In this document: positions 28,208 through 38,666 of the stretch, one piece after another
How the letters are laid out: each line of letters begins with the position of its first letter
Position numbering within the stretch: position 1 is the stretch's first letter
From: Wolbachia endosymbiont of Spodoptera picta
GTDB taxonomy: Bacteria > Pseudomonadota > Alphaproteobacteria > Rickettsiales > Anaplasmataceae
DNA length: 64,000 nucleotides
Direction: 5' to 3'
NCBI RefSeq assembly: GCF_018141665.1
Contig: NZ_CP067976.1
Location: forward strand, 310,001 to 374,000
Notes under the pieces: generated by a model
What the model saw: the letters and a program-made list of their open reading frames with translations, nothing else
What the model was told of the DNA's origin: nothing
Database searches by the model: none
Made by a program: the position numbers and the translations under genes

Positions 28208-30233
28208 TTATACTCTACTTGAGTATTGCTCTTGCAACTTAACTCCAATCATCTCCTTAACAATGCAAGAGGAAAGCGAGCTACCTACGCTTCTACTCTC
28301 TACTACCTTCTCAATAGAACTTATATTAGAAGATAAATCATTATCACAATTTTCCTCATCGCTATCAAGTCCACTATCAAAACTTGAAGATCTGGATAAC
28401 TCTGTCTTCTTTTGTGAGGCACTATCAGGTTCACTAAAAACGTTTCCTGCTAGAGTATAAAATTGATGATTGAAGCTTCTTTGTTCAATAGAACTCATGT
28501 TAGAAGATAAACCATTATCACTACCATATCCTCCATCAGAGCTTGAAGATCTGAGTAACGTCATCTTTTCTTCCAGTGGAACACAAGACTCATTATTAGT
28601 CTCATTAAAAATATTTCTTGTTGGAGTATAAAATTGATTATTGAGGCTTCTTTGTTCATCAGCATGAATTTTTTCTCCCAGTCCATCAGCTATTTCTACA
28701 ACTTTATCATCCCATTCATTCTCACACTCTAGCTTGCTTCTTAACTCTTCAACTTCCCATGCTAGTTTGCATATCCCTTGTTCATAAGATTCCAGTTGTG
28801 CTTTATGCTCATCTTTCAACTCTTGCACTTGAAGTTTTAAATTGCTTATATACTGCTCCTTTTCCTTCATTATGTGTGCTGCTTCTTTTAATTTGTCTTC
28901 TAACTCCTTCTTTTCTGTATTAACACCTTTTAGCTTACCCTCTAGCTTTCCTTTTGCTTCACATACATTTTTAAGTTCTTGTGCTTTCTCTTGTAACTCT
29001 GCTAATACGCTTGCTAACTTTTCATCCTTTTGTGCCAGTTCAGTTTGCAATTCCGTGTTTTTTCGCTCTTCTTTTCCAAAACTGTTTTGTAAATCAGTTA
29101 TTTGTTGTGAAGCAATTTCTGGTTGAGTTTCAGTGTGCTGTAAATTGGCTTCCAATGCATTGCTATTAATAGAAGGAGAAGAAGGAAGGCTATTATCAGC
29201 ATCAACTTTATGATCTAACTTCCCCTCTGGTTCCTTACCTTGATAAGCCACCATAGATTCATTGTAAAGATTAATAGGAGTAGCCCTATTCTCTTCTAGT
29301 GATTCCATTACAGCATCATATAAGGAGAGACCTTGAATATATAATTCATCGTTTTGCTTTATTAATTCTAGAATCTACTTCGATGAAACAAAATCTTCAC
29401 CATTAAATTTTAGTATTTCAGTTATGCCATCGCTACTCACATTCATAATCATGGTACACATTCTTGATCCATCTTTTGCAGCCCAAGTGCTTGTCATTTC
29501 ATAATATGCACCTTCTTTAAATTCATAATATCTTTTCTTATCTTTTTTATGAGCGTGTATTTCATGTTTTTTATTGCAATAGATATTCAGTTCTTTAATA
29601 TCTTTCTCTTGCTGTAAAACGTCACTAATCTTTGTTGGCTCACTATTGTCGTAATGAGTAAGGTTAATATTCAAAACTTTATTATTATTGTCAATTTCTT
29701 CACAGTAAACTTGAAAGTCCTCTTTCCATTTTCCAAAATACCTACTTGCAACTTCTTTTCCTTCCTTTACTAACTCTATGTATTTACCTATATTTTTCTC
29801 AAAGTCCTCATTAACAGGCTTTTCTCTTTACTTTTACTGCTTCATCCACATACATTCGCTTAAAATCATTATCACCTATTAGATTACTAAAACGCCAATT
29901 ACCATAAGCTTTTTGTATATCAGTAAAGTCCATCTTTTCTCTCAAAAGCGCTAATAAGCTTATCTTATCTCTCAAATTTTCTAACTCACAATCGAGAAAA
30001 TCATCGAAACTGCATAACTTTTTATACAGTTCTCTATCTTCTATAATTGAGCAAAGAAATTTCATTATAGTAAGGTTCTTAATGGAAGGCTCATTTTTTT
30101 CTACATCATTAATATAGCTTTTGAGAAATTGAAATATACCAAGCCCATCACTATCTTGGACAAACTTCTCTCTATCATTAACACAATTGTTGCCCTGTGA
30201 TGAACATAATATTATGCAATTTTTGCAAGTCAT
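28208..30233 (-). pseudogene. Broken paralogue of the 25086 gene (frameshift plus amber stop)
   Basis: Three open pieces belong to one gene. The start at 30233 reads to a stop at 29811. A one-base shift in the AAAA run near 29825 restores the sense (KPVNEDFEKNIGKYIELVKEG) and continues without a break through 29674 to an in-frame TAG at 29375-29377. The same frame then continues (ILELIKQNDELYIQ) into the 366-residue open segment ending at 28208. The N-terminal pieces match the 25086 protein (EGAYYEMTSTWAAKDGSRMC against DGSYEMTLNWHDKNGKKC). The last part is a coiled coil plus two tandem repeats of about 57 residues with SSSFDSGLDSDE and SSSSDGGYGSDN. The C-terminal part could still be translated from the ATG at 29308. 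Confidence 0.8.
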
Positions 30234-30494
30234 GTATTGACTTAACTACATATTCTGCAACTGACAATTCTCTCAGCTAATCACTTGTTTTTTCCGCTTT
30301 TATTGCTTTGTCTCCCTTAGTCAAACCTGCAATCATAATACGCCTACTTTAACTATGTTTATATTATAACAATCAACATGTATTTAAGAAAAATCACACT
30401 ACTCACTGTACGTTTACGCTGCTACTTTACATAATAGATTGCTTGAAGTCACACAAGTATCGTTTTTTATTAGATAAAAGTTAATAAGACGTTT

Positions 30495-31775
30495 TCATAG
30501 ATTTTTAAGCTTAATAACATCCTCTCTATTGGGACTAGTTGAAATTAGATGAATTGATACGCCTATTAATTCTTCTATTTTTCTCACATATTTCATCAAA
30601 TTTGCAGGTAATTCCTTAACTGACCTTTTGCCTTGAGTTTTCTCTTTCCAACCAGGAAATTCTTCATATATTGGCTCTAATTCTTTTTGTATTGAATGTG
30701 ATGCGGGTAAATAATCATACATTTTTCCGCCATACTTATAACCAGTGCCTATTTTAATAGTATCAAAAGAATCAAGAATATCTAATTTGGTTAATACAAT
30801 GCTTGAAACTCCAGAGAGTTGTACGGCCTGGCGCACTAAAACTGCGTCAAACCATCCGCAGCGCCTTCTTCTATTGCTTACTGTTCCAAGTTCCTTACCT
30901 ATAGAAAATAAGCTGTCTCCAATCTCGTTATTTTGTTCAGTAGGAAATGGACCATTACCCACTCTTGTTGTATACGCTTTTGCTACACCAATAATGTGAG
31001 CATTGTAGGATAATCCTGAGCCTGTTATCGCTTGCGATGCTACGGTATTACTTGAAGTAACAAAAGGGTAAGTTCCGTGGTCGATATCTAAAAATGCGCC
31101 TTGAGCGCCTTCAAATATTATTTTCTTACCTTCTTTCATAAAATCATTTAGTATCTTCCACACAGGTTTTTTATATGAAAGAATTTTTTCTGAAATCTGT
31201 CGAATTTCCTTTAATATTTCTTCTTTTTCAACCACCTGGTAGTTAAGGCCTTTTCTGATAGAATTATGGTAACTCAGGAGAGCATCCACTCTTTGATTGA
31301 GCTCATCTGCGTTTTCTAAGTCACAAATGCGTATAGCTCTCCTTCCAACTTTATCTTCATAACATGGCCCTATTCCTTTGTTTGTTGTGCCAATTTTGCA
31401 ATTTCCGTTTAAATCTTCAAATAGCTTTTCCTTGTCCTTATGTACGCTAAGTATTAATGGACAGCTCTCGGATACCATCAAGTTGTTATAGTTTACGTCC
31501 ACTCCTTTAACTTTCAATGATTCTATTTCTGATATTAGAGCTTGTGAATCAAGAGCAACGCCATTTCCTATGATAGATATTTTTCCTGGCCTCAAAACAG
31601 CAGAGGGCAGTAAATTTAATTTATAAACCTCATCATCTATTACTATAGTGTGCCCTGCATTATTTCCTCCCTGAAATCTCACAACTACATCTGCATTCTC
31701 AGAAAGATAATCTACTATTTTACCCTTGCCTTCGTCACCCCATTGCAGACCAACAATTACAATATTATTCATCAC
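30495..31775 (-). CDS. purA: Adenylosuccinate synthetase
   Basis: GTP-dependent conversion of IMP to adenylosuccinate, first committed step to AMP. The 426-residue protein opens with IVIVGLQWGDEGKGKIVD (GTP/IMP P-loop), then FQGGNNAGHTIV, GTTNKGIGPCYEDK, FEGAQGAFLDIDHGTYPFVT and RRRCGWFDAV, all diagnostic. Two adjacent ATGs (31775 and 31772) could start it. The 260 bases between it and the broken 28208 gene hold nothing I can name. Confidence 0.97.
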   Translation of the reverse strand: MMNNIVIVGLQWGDEGKGKIVDYLSENADVVVRFQGGNNAGHTIVIDDEVYKLNLLPSAVLRPGKISIIGNGVALDSQALISEIESLKVKGVDVNYNNLMVSESCPLILSVHKDKEKLFEDLNGNCKIGTTNKGIGPCYEDKVGRRAIRICDLENADELNQRVDALLSYHNSIRKGLNYQVVEKEEILKEIRQISEKILSYKKPVWKILNDFMKEGKKIIFEGAQGAFLDIDHGTYPFVTSSNTVASQAITGSGLSYNAHIIGVAKAYTTRVGNGPFPTEQNNEIGDSLFSIGKELGTVSNRRRRCGWFDAVLVRQAVQLSGVSSIVLTKLDILDSFDTIKIGTGYKYGGKMYDYLPASHSIQKELEPIYEEFPGWKEKTQGKRSVKELPANLMKYVRKIEELIGVSIHLISTSPNREDVIKLKNL

Positions 31776-31952
31776 TATTTTCTAGATTAATACGTAAATA
31801 TTAATGCAGCATGCTACAAATGAAAAGAGAAATCTACGCCTTTCCTACACCTATTAAATAAAGAAATATACTATCGACTTTTTTTATATGTTATCAAATT
31901 ATTCATCATTATATGATACAACTTACAGTATATTTATAGTAAGGTGTTAATT

Positions 31953-33476
31953 ATGAAAGAGGCAAAGGAGAGTCCAGTAGTTAGATTAAAGGCCACAGCT
32001 AAAGAGTTCAATTTTGGTAAATTAAGAGCAGATCAAGATAATAAATTAGCAAATTCTGGTGAAACAATGTTCTTGGATTTTCAAAGGATGAATTTTATTA
32101 TTAATAAAAAAGAAATAGATAAAAATTTTATTATTGCATTTAAGGAAGGAGATAAAGATTATAAAAATGAGATTTTTAACCGTGATAATTTTGATAACCT
32201 CTCCGAAGAAGGTAAAGCTTTTATGGAACCAGTACTTAAGGAGCTTGATCAAGATAGACTATCTGAAGTTTGGGAAAATCATTGTAATAGCCCTACAATT
32301 GCTGATGAGAAAAAAATTGATGAATATAGAAAGGAATTTGAGAGATTTTATAACGCAGGGAGAAGCTCTTATCATCTATTCTCCAAAAAAGATTACCGTG
32401 CATTAGCAAAGGAAATTTTCAAGGAAATGTTCAGGTATGCTGGAGCAGAAGTTCCAAGTAATGCTATTTTAGAAGAGCTAGTCACCAATTGTAATCAAGC
32501 AGGGTATGAAGCTGGTATATTTAATGAATCTCATGCAGCACTCAGTAGTTGTAGCTTGATTCCACATAGTCCTAAAAAAGCGCTAAACATTTACTGCACT
32601 GATCACAACCACATAAAAGTGAAGTCTGATATGGCAATGCCTATAACCACGCTTAACAATCCGAAAGAGAAAATATGCGACCTATCCAGCTCATTAGAAT
32701 TTACACTTGAGTCTCAATATGGTGAAGACCTTGTAAAATATGGAGATGGTAAATTATCACTTACTATTCCTGAAGAGTTGAAAAACTATAAAGACAATGG
32801 CAAGACCTTGTTTGACACTATTAAAGAATATTTTCAGAAATTCCGTGCAAAATTAGGATTTAAACCTGAGGCAAAAATACAAATAGAGCATAGCTTAGGT
32901 ACTCAAATCAAAGTAAACAACTATTTAGATGGTACAATATCTACTACAGGATCGGATGCAAATGAAAAATTTACCAATCTTTTAAAGAAAAATCTCAGAG
33001 AGAGGTTATTGGGATCAGGAGTTGCTCTAGGAGATGAAGATGTTGATGATATTATTGAAGTCAGAGTATCTACAGTTATGGATCTACTGCGTGATTATAC
33101 TAAATTGGAAGATAATAAAGAAAACAGAGAGTTATTAATAAGTGAAGTAGCAGATAATTTAGGGCTTTCCACTCAAGATAAAACAGCATCAGAAGTATTG
33201 ATGGAATTAAACTCTTTACCTTCTTCGATAAAAGGTCAGGTTAATCATAATCAAGTGCAGTTTGTTGTAAATATTTTTACCAATTTAATTGTTGAAGGAA
33301 AAAGCGAAGTATACAAAGAAAAAAATGCAATTAATGCAATTCATCAGAAGATAGATAAGGCAATTGTTGAGCAAGAAAAAAGAGCAACCAACAAACAAGA
33401 TATAGAAAATGATAAATGGACAGATAAAATAAAAAAACAGAGATTATCTATGGAATCACATGGGCATTTGCATTAA
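31953..33476 (+). CDS. Orphan hydrophilic protein, 507 residues
   Basis: No family recognised. I start it at ATG 31953 because TAAGG at 31940-31944 is a good ribosome site eight bases upstream; the GTG at 31944 overlaps that site. The protein has no signal peptide or membrane helix, is Lys/Glu-rich and mostly helical in character. A Cys/His-containing patch (SSCSLIPHSPKKALNIYCTDHNH) sits near residues 203-225, and a long charged helical tail closes it. A type IV substrate is possible but unsupported. Downstream, 33477-33845 (369 bases) contains no gene I can support. Confidence 0.65.
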   Translation: MKEAKESPVVRLKATAKEFNFGKLRADQDNKLANSGETMFLDFQRMNFIINKKEIDKNFIIAFKEGDKDYKNEIFNRDNFDNLSEEGKAFMEPVLKELDQDRLSEVWENHCNSPTIADEKKIDEYRKEFERFYNAGRSSYHLFSKKDYRALAKEIFKEMFRYAGAEVPSNAILEELVTNCNQAGYEAGIFNESHAALSSCSLIPHSPKKALNIYCTDHNHIKVKSDMAMPITTLNNPKEKICDLSSSLEFTLESQYGEDLVKYGDGKLSLTIPEELKNYKDNGKTLFDTIKEYFQKFRAKLGFKPEAKIQIEHSLGTQIKVNNYLDGTISTTGSDANEKFTNLLKKNLRERLLGSGVALGDEDVDDIIEVRVSTVMDLLRDYTKLEDNKENRELLISEVADNLGLSTQDKTASEVLMELNSLPSSIKGQVNHNQVQFVVNIFTNLIVEGKSEVYKEKNAINAIHQKIDKAIVEQEKRATNKQDIENDKWTDKIKKQRLSMESHGHLH

Positions 33477-33845
33477 AGATACTGTGTACAGAGGCGTAGT
33501 ATGCTCAATTTTCGCCTTTCATTTAAAGCACTCAAATTGACCAAACACACTCAATCCAAAGCGTTTGTAGATTCGATATCTTGAGTAACTTGACGCAGAG
33601 AGAATTGTATACCTTAGTCAACTTTTCTAGCGGTATCCATAAGGTAAATCATTATTTGAGTGTTACACCCAAGCCCTCTTTATTTTCCTCTGTTATCAAG
33701 CTAAAAATACCATTTGGTTTCATTATGTATACGAAACTATTATGCTTGCAAGAAAAAAAACTAAAAAACTGGAAAAGAGAATAGGAATTTGACATAAGCT
33801 ATTCCCAAATTTTCAATGTTCATATGGTTATAAGCAGTACAGCTA

Positions 33846-34784
33846 TTAATCATCCATTATTGATATACCTGAATTATTCTCAGTAAATAAATCAAGTATA
33901 ATGTTAGGTACTCTACCATCAACTATGTGAACAACCCCTGCACATTCTTCTACCATTTTAGTATATGACATAAGCCTTTCAACAAATTTTTCTCCTTTAA
34001 TTTTTCCACAATCAATCGATTCTTTTAAATTTTTAATCAAGACTCTTCTATTGCCAACTTTGTTTATTTCTTCATCTGTATCAGTCAAGATTATCATTTT
34101 AGATGCGTAAACTGCAAGTGCAATTGCACTTGCAGTGCTATCAGTATCAATATGATATGTTTCTCCATTTTTTCCATAACCGATAGGTGCAATAACTGGT
34201 ATAGAATCTGATTCTTCAATAAAGAATAATATATCAGGATTGATTTCAGTTGGTCTACCGATAAATCCCATGTCTAGTATTTTTTCAATATTATTTAATC
34301 TATTTTCCCTAAGCGTAGTGCTTATCTTTTCAGCTTTTATGAGGTTGCCATCTTTTCCACATAGTCCAATAGCTGAACCACCAGCAGCATTTATATGCTG
34401 AACAATTTTTTTATTAATTGAACCACACAGTGCCATTTCAATGATTTTCATAGTGCTTTTGTCTGTAAGTCTGACACCATTTATAAACTTATCATTCATA
34501 CCTAGCATTTTTAACACTAAGTTAATTTCATATTCTCCGTCATGAACTACCACCGGATTTATACCAAGCTGTTTCAACAGAACAACATTATGCGCAAAAG
34601 CACTAAGCAGCGTTTCATCTGAGATTATTACACTGCTGCATTTGATGATAAAAGTTTCGCCTACAAATTTAGGTATGTTAGACAGAACTTCAAATAATAT
34701 TTCTGTTTTTTCCTTCAATGGCATCTTACCATTTAAAGATTCATCACTTTTCATTTTTTTATCTTGTAAATTTGAAAAACTCAT
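33846..34784 (-). CDS. argB: Acetylglutamate kinase-like protein with degenerate signature motifs
   Basis: A 312-residue amino-acid kinase family protein closest in layout to N-acetylglutamate kinase: VVLLKQLGINPVVVH, LTDKSTMKIIEMALCG, GLCGKDGNLIKAEK and IPVIAPIGYGKNGETYHIDTD are recognisable. Two catalytic glycine motifs are altered: the usual KYGG is KCSS (from Lys48) and HGGGP is HDGEY (from His81), and the NINAD motif reads HIDTD. No other arginine-pathway gene is present. It may be a decayed or repurposed enzyme. The start at 34784 overlaps engB by 26 bases; an in-frame ATG at 34754 would remove the overlap. Confidence 0.8.
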   Translation of the reverse strand: MSFSNLQDKKMKSDESLNGKMPLKEKTEILFEVLSNIPKFVGETFIIKCSSVIISDETLLSAFAHNVVLLKQLGINPVVVHDGEYEINLVLKMLGMNDKFINGVRLTDKSTMKIIEMALCGSINKKIVQHINAAGGSAIGLCGKDGNLIKAEKISTTLRENRLNNIEKILDMGFIGRPTEINPDILFFIEESDSIPVIAPIGYGKNGETYHIDTDSTASAIALAVYASKMIILTDTDEEINKVGNRRVLIKNLKESIDCGKIKGEKFVERLMSYTKMVEECAGVVHIVDGRVPNIILDLFTENNSGISIMDD

Positions 34785-35352
34785 CTCTTACCTTGGTGAT
34801 TTTATGCTTAACACGAATGCTTATTTGATGAATTGATACATGTTCATTATTAACCCACTTTTGAGTATTTTCTAGAATAGCATCTAGACTTTCCTGATTC
34901 ACTTTATCTATTTTTGTTAGCACAATATTAAAGTTAATATTATTACATATTAACCAATAAACAAAGTCTTTGTCTATTTCTTTTAATCCTACCTTGCTAT
35001 CTATAAGCACAAAGACTCTTTTTAGATTTCTCCTGTGAATTAGATAGTACTCAATTAGGTTTAAGTATTGTACTGCTTCTTCCTTGCTTGCACAAGAATA
35101 GCCATAACCCGGTAGGTCGACAATCCTAAACTTATCATTGTACATAGAGTAAAAATTTATTTGTCTAGTGCATCCAGGTTTAGAAGAAACTCTTGCAGCT
35201 TTTTTGCTGTTTATCAGCAGGTTGATTAAACTTGATTTTCCTACGTTTGATCTACCAGCAAATGCAATCTCTGGAGCCGACTCATCTGGTAATGATTTTT
35301 TGTCTGAAGCTCCAAATATGAAGCTGCAGATTGATGTTATCTGTTTTGCCAT
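34759..35352 (-). CDS. engB: Ribosome-biogenesis GTPase EngB (YsxC)
   Basis: Essential small GTPase acting in 50S subunit assembly. G1 is GRSNVGKSSLINLL, followed by the family-typical PGCTRQINFY, G3 DLPGYGYS, and G4 TKID near residue 150. Length 197 is normal. Overlaps argB by 26 bases in the same direction, so the two are probably co-transcribed. Confidence 0.95.
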   Translation of the reverse strand: MAKQITSICSFIFGASDKKSLPDESAPEIAFAGRSNVGKSSLINLLINSKKAARVSSKPGCTRQINFYSMYNDKFRIVDLPGYGYSCASKEEAVQYLNLIEYYLIHRRNLKRVFVLIDSKVGLKEIDKDFVYWLICNNINFNIVLTKIDKVNQESLDAILENTQKWVNNEHVSIHQISIRVKHKITKVRDEFFKFTR

Positions 35353-35465
35353 TATACTTAGGTAGAAATATTCGAGACAATTATAGTGTTATTGCTTGAT
35401 ATAAGAAATTTTTTATTTCAGTATATATTACTTACTTAAACAGCTGAAAACTAGGCCTGTACTAT

Positions 35466-36557
35466 ATGGATATAGAGAATAATTTACAAGACTTAAAAAA
35501 AAAGTTTTCTGATGTAGAGAGAAATCTGGAAAACCCTACCAATTTGAGTCAAAAAGAATTCGTTAGTTTTTCAAAGGAATACTCTGAACTCAGACCAATT
35601 ATCGAGATAATCGATGAATATAATATATTAAAAGAGGAAATTTCAGATTTAGAAGAAATCATGAAAGATGAGAACAGCGATGGTGATATAAAAGAGTTAG
35701 CAAAAGAAGAACTTCTTGAGAAGCAAAAGATACTATTACCAAAAGTAAAAGCAAAACTAAAGTTGGCATTATTACCCAAAGATGAAGATGACTCAAGAAA
35801 TGCAATATTAGAAATTAGAGCAGGCACAGGCGGAGAAGAAGCAGCATTATTTGCAGCGATGTTATTTCGTATGTATCAAAAATATGCAGAAAGAAGAAAT
35901 TGGAAGTTTGAGCCAATAAGTATTTCTAATACAGGTATAGGTGGCTATAAGGAAGCTTCTGCACTCATTAATGGAACAGAAGTTTTTGCAAGACTGAAAT
36001 TTGAGTCAGGGGTGCACAGAGTACAAAGAGTGCCAGAAACTGAATCCTCAGGAAGATTGCACACTTCCGCAGCTACTGTTGCAATATTACCTGAAGTAGA
36101 AGAGGTTGACTTTCAAATAGAAGAAAAAGATTTACGCATAGATGTTTATAGATCCAGTGGTCCTGGAGGGCAATCAGTGAATACAACTGACAGCGCAGTA
36201 AGGGTCACCCACTTGCCAACAGGGATAGTTGTAATACAGCAAGATGAAAAATCGCAGCACAAAAATAAGGCTAAAGCGCTCAAAGTGTTGAGAGCAAGGC
36301 TATACGAAATTGAAAGACAAAAAAAAGAAATGGAAAGGTCAACAATGAGGAAAAGCCAAATTGGTTCTGGAGATCGCTCTGAACGTATAAGAACTTATAA
36401 CTTTCCACAATCAAGAATAACAGATCATAGAATTAATCTCACTTCACATCGACTAGAACAGATTATAAAAGAAGGTGAACTAGATGAATTTATTGAGGCA
36501 TTGATTTCACGAAATGAAGCAGAAAGGTTGACTGGAGGGGGTAATGTTACTTTTTGA
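35466..36557 (+). CDS. prfA: Peptide chain release factor 1
   Basis: Recognises UAA/UAG stop codons. The 363-residue protein shows AGTGGEEAALFA, the catalytic loop GPGGQSVNTTDSAVR (GGQ motif) and the C-terminal GSGDRSERIRTYNFPQSRITDHR block. RF1 rather than RF2 by the last block, by length and by absence of the RF2 programmed frameshift. Start ATG at 35466. Confidence 0.97.
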   Translation: MDIENNLQDLKKKFSDVERNLENPTNLSQKEFVSFSKEYSELRPIIEIIDEYNILKEEISDLEEIMKDENSDGDIKELAKEELLEKQKILLPKVKAKLKLALLPKDEDDSRNAILEIRAGTGGEEAALFAAMLFRMYQKYAERRNWKFEPISISNTGIGGYKEASALINGTEVFARLKFESGVHRVQRVPETESSGRLHTSAATVAILPEVEEVDFQIEEKDLRIDVYRSSGPGGQSVNTTDSAVRVTHLPTGIVVIQQDEKSQHKNKAKALKVLRARLYEIERQKKEMERSTMRKSQIGSGDRSERIRTYNFPQSRITDHRINLTSHRLEQIIKEGELDEFIEALISRNEAERLTGGGNVTF

Positions 36558-36620
36558 TGGAAATTTGAAACAAAGCATAGGTATCAGGTTAAAAAGAAGT
36601 AAAGTTAGTTGTTCATAAGG

Positions 36621-36649
36621 TTGACAATTATTTAAATTTATGCTGTAAT
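36621..36649 (+). promoter_or_regulatory. Strong promoter-like sequence ahead of the LRR pseudogene
   Basis: TTGACA at 36621-36626 and TGTAAT at 36644-36649 (one mismatch) with a 17-base spacer, 26 bases before the ATG at 36676. Confidence 0.6.
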
Positions 36650-36675
36650 TAGCAGCTCTATAACTTACAGAAACC

Positions 36676-37385
36676 ATGGAAGTTGAATTGAATCAATATG
36701 TTAATAGTAACACCTTAGAGTTAAATAATCTATATGTATATATGGAAAAGCTAGTAAACTTTTTACAGAAAAAGCAAAATATTACAAGCTTGACTTTATC
36801 TAATTGTTATATTGATGCTCAGTGCGGAGAAGTTTTAAATGAAGCATTAGAGAATATTAATCTTCCAAATATTACTGAGTGTAAATTAACTTCTAGCATT
36901 ATTGGCGCAGAAGGCTCAATAGCAATCACTAAATTGTTAAAGAATGGGTAACTTTCCAAATCTTGTTAAACTTGATTTAATTTCTAATGATATTGATGTT
37001 GAAAGTAGAATAATATTAATGAGTGCGCTAAGGGGTGGTAGTTTTTCAAATATTAAAGAATTTAATTTACTTTATGATAACGTTTGCAAAGAAGGCATAG
37101 CAGCATTACGTGAATCATAGAACAACAATATGCTTCCAAATCTTATTAAGTTTAGTTTTCCCTTTAGTATTACTAATGATAACAAAGATATGGAAATGTC
37201 AAGCGAATACCTATTCGGTTAATAGCATCATATAGAAAAAGGCAAGTTACATTTATTTGTTGCTGCTCATAGAACATTCAAATTCAACTATAGACCTGCT
37301 AAAAGGTGTAGGAAATCTTACTGCTATTGACATTATTGCGAAAATTCCATCAATTGATAACTTCCTATTCTGTGTAAAAAAATAA
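36676..37385 (+). pseudogene. Decayed leucine-rich-repeat (RNase-inhibitor-type) protein gene
   Basis: The intact first piece (36676-36951) encodes LRR units such as NITSLTLSNCYIDAQCGEVL and NITECKLTSSIIGAEGSIAI. After its stop, a one-base shift continues the series: NFPNLVKLDLISNDIDVESR, then SNIKEFNLLYDNVCKEGI, then an in-frame stop, then MLPNLIKFSF. A further shift gives a closing segment DLLKGVGNLTAIDIIAKIPS ending at a TAA at 37383. RI-type repeats are mainly eukaryotic and, in bacteria, often mark effectors. At least two frameshifts and one stop make the whole gene non-functional, although the promoter at 36621 looks intact. Confidence 0.75.
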
Positions 37386-37483
37386 GAAAGGAGAGGAAAA
37401 AAGGATTAGTTTCTTTTATGATTATCCAAGAAGTCTATTCTAAATTCAAGTTTTGTGAATAGGCCTAGCGCTTAAATTTTTGA

Positions 37484-38413
37484 TCAAAAAGGGACAAGTT
37501 TAGTAAAAAATAATGATATTATAAGTGGAACATAAAATAGTCCCACTGCAGTACTAATTAGGAGCAATAAAGTAGCTTTATCTGGTTGGTAATTTAAAAT
37601 ATTAGCAAGTATTATACTGGATCCAGAAATCGGAATAATAGCTAGTAACATCAGTGCTTTATAGATGCTTTCATCGTATATACCTGTAACATGCTTGTCT
37701 AGCAAGACAATTCCCAAAACAAATAACGGCCAGAATATGTACTTTGCTACAATAGTGGTCAAGGCAAGCTTCCAATCTACTTTAAAATTTGTAATTTGTG
37801 CAATACTTACTCCAAGCAGCACCATTCCTAATGTGATAAATGTACTTCTGATATTTATCATAACATCTGTCAAAAAAGTGGGTATTTGTATATCATATAT
37901 ACTTAAAAAGAAACCTAGAATCATTGCATATAATGAGGGAAGTTTGAGTAACTTTAATACGCATTCTTTTGCAGTATAGATACCATTTGCAGCTATATAA
38001 AATCCCAAGCTATTTTCAAATAGTGCCATTCCTATGTAACAGACAACATACACAGACACTGAATCTTCATCAAATAAAGCAATGGCAATCGGTAGACCAA
38101 AATAACCCATACTTGTGCTGCCCGAGCTAAACGCTAATATGTTTCTCGTGTTGTCCTTAAATAAAAAAGAAGAAAGATAATACACTGATAAAGACATAGT
38201 ACTACCTATAAACCATATCAAAATCGGCAGAGAAATTACTTTTAAATTAACTTCTGTATGAGATACTCCGTATAAAATCACTATTGGATTAGCTATATAA
38301 AAGAGTATTTGAGATATAGTATTTCTATCAATTTTAAGATATCTTCCTGCTAAGTAACCAATAAGTATTGTAATGTAAATAGGTAATATTTTGAGGAAAA
38401 GAGTAAAGAACAT
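37484..38413 (-). CDS. AEC-family transporter (malate permease / auxin-efflux type)
   Basis: A 309-residue protein with about ten membrane helices in the pattern of the auxin efflux carrier family. The N-terminal ILPIYITILIGYLAGRYLKID and the central STSMGYFGLPIAIALF, with its conserved Gly/Pro, are family-typical, as is the repeat-like second half (GMVLLGVSIAQI). Bacterial members export or import carboxylates such as malate. Substrate not predictable here. Length is normal. Confidence 0.85.
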   Translation of the reverse strand: MFFTLFLKILPIYITILIGYLAGRYLKIDRNTISQILFYIANPIVILYGVSHTEVNLKVISLPILIWFIGSTMSLSVYYLSSFLFKDNTRNILAFSSGSTSMGYFGLPIAIALFDEDSVSVYVVCYIGMALFENSLGFYIAANGIYTAKECVLKLLKLPSLYAMILGFFLSIYDIQIPTFLTDVMINIRSTFITLGMVLLGVSIAQITNFKVDWKLALTTIVAKYIFWPLFVLGIVLLDKHVTGIYDESIYKALMLLAIIPISGSSIILANILNYQPDKATLLLLISTAVGLFYVPLIISLFFTKLVPF

Positions 38414-38666
38414 ACTAGCCTATTGTGATATCTTTGCTGATAAAGTGATATTAGATTTTAAGGTATTATAAAAGTAAGTAAAATTTATTTTCCAATTAAT
38501 CAAGTTCATAGTTAGTTAAAAAAGATTCACTGAGTGCCAAAATTTGTTCTTATATAGGACTTAATAATGATATTTTTATGATTAAATTATGTTAAGTTTG
38601 TATAAAGCTCCTTGTATATTGTTATAAACCACTTGTAGTAATTTAGGTAGATTGTTGAAAAAACAC

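Noticed and set aside
33581..33784. 67-codon plus-strand open frame after the orphan 31953 gene
   Set aside because: TTG start without ribosome site, and composition is not coding-like enough to call.
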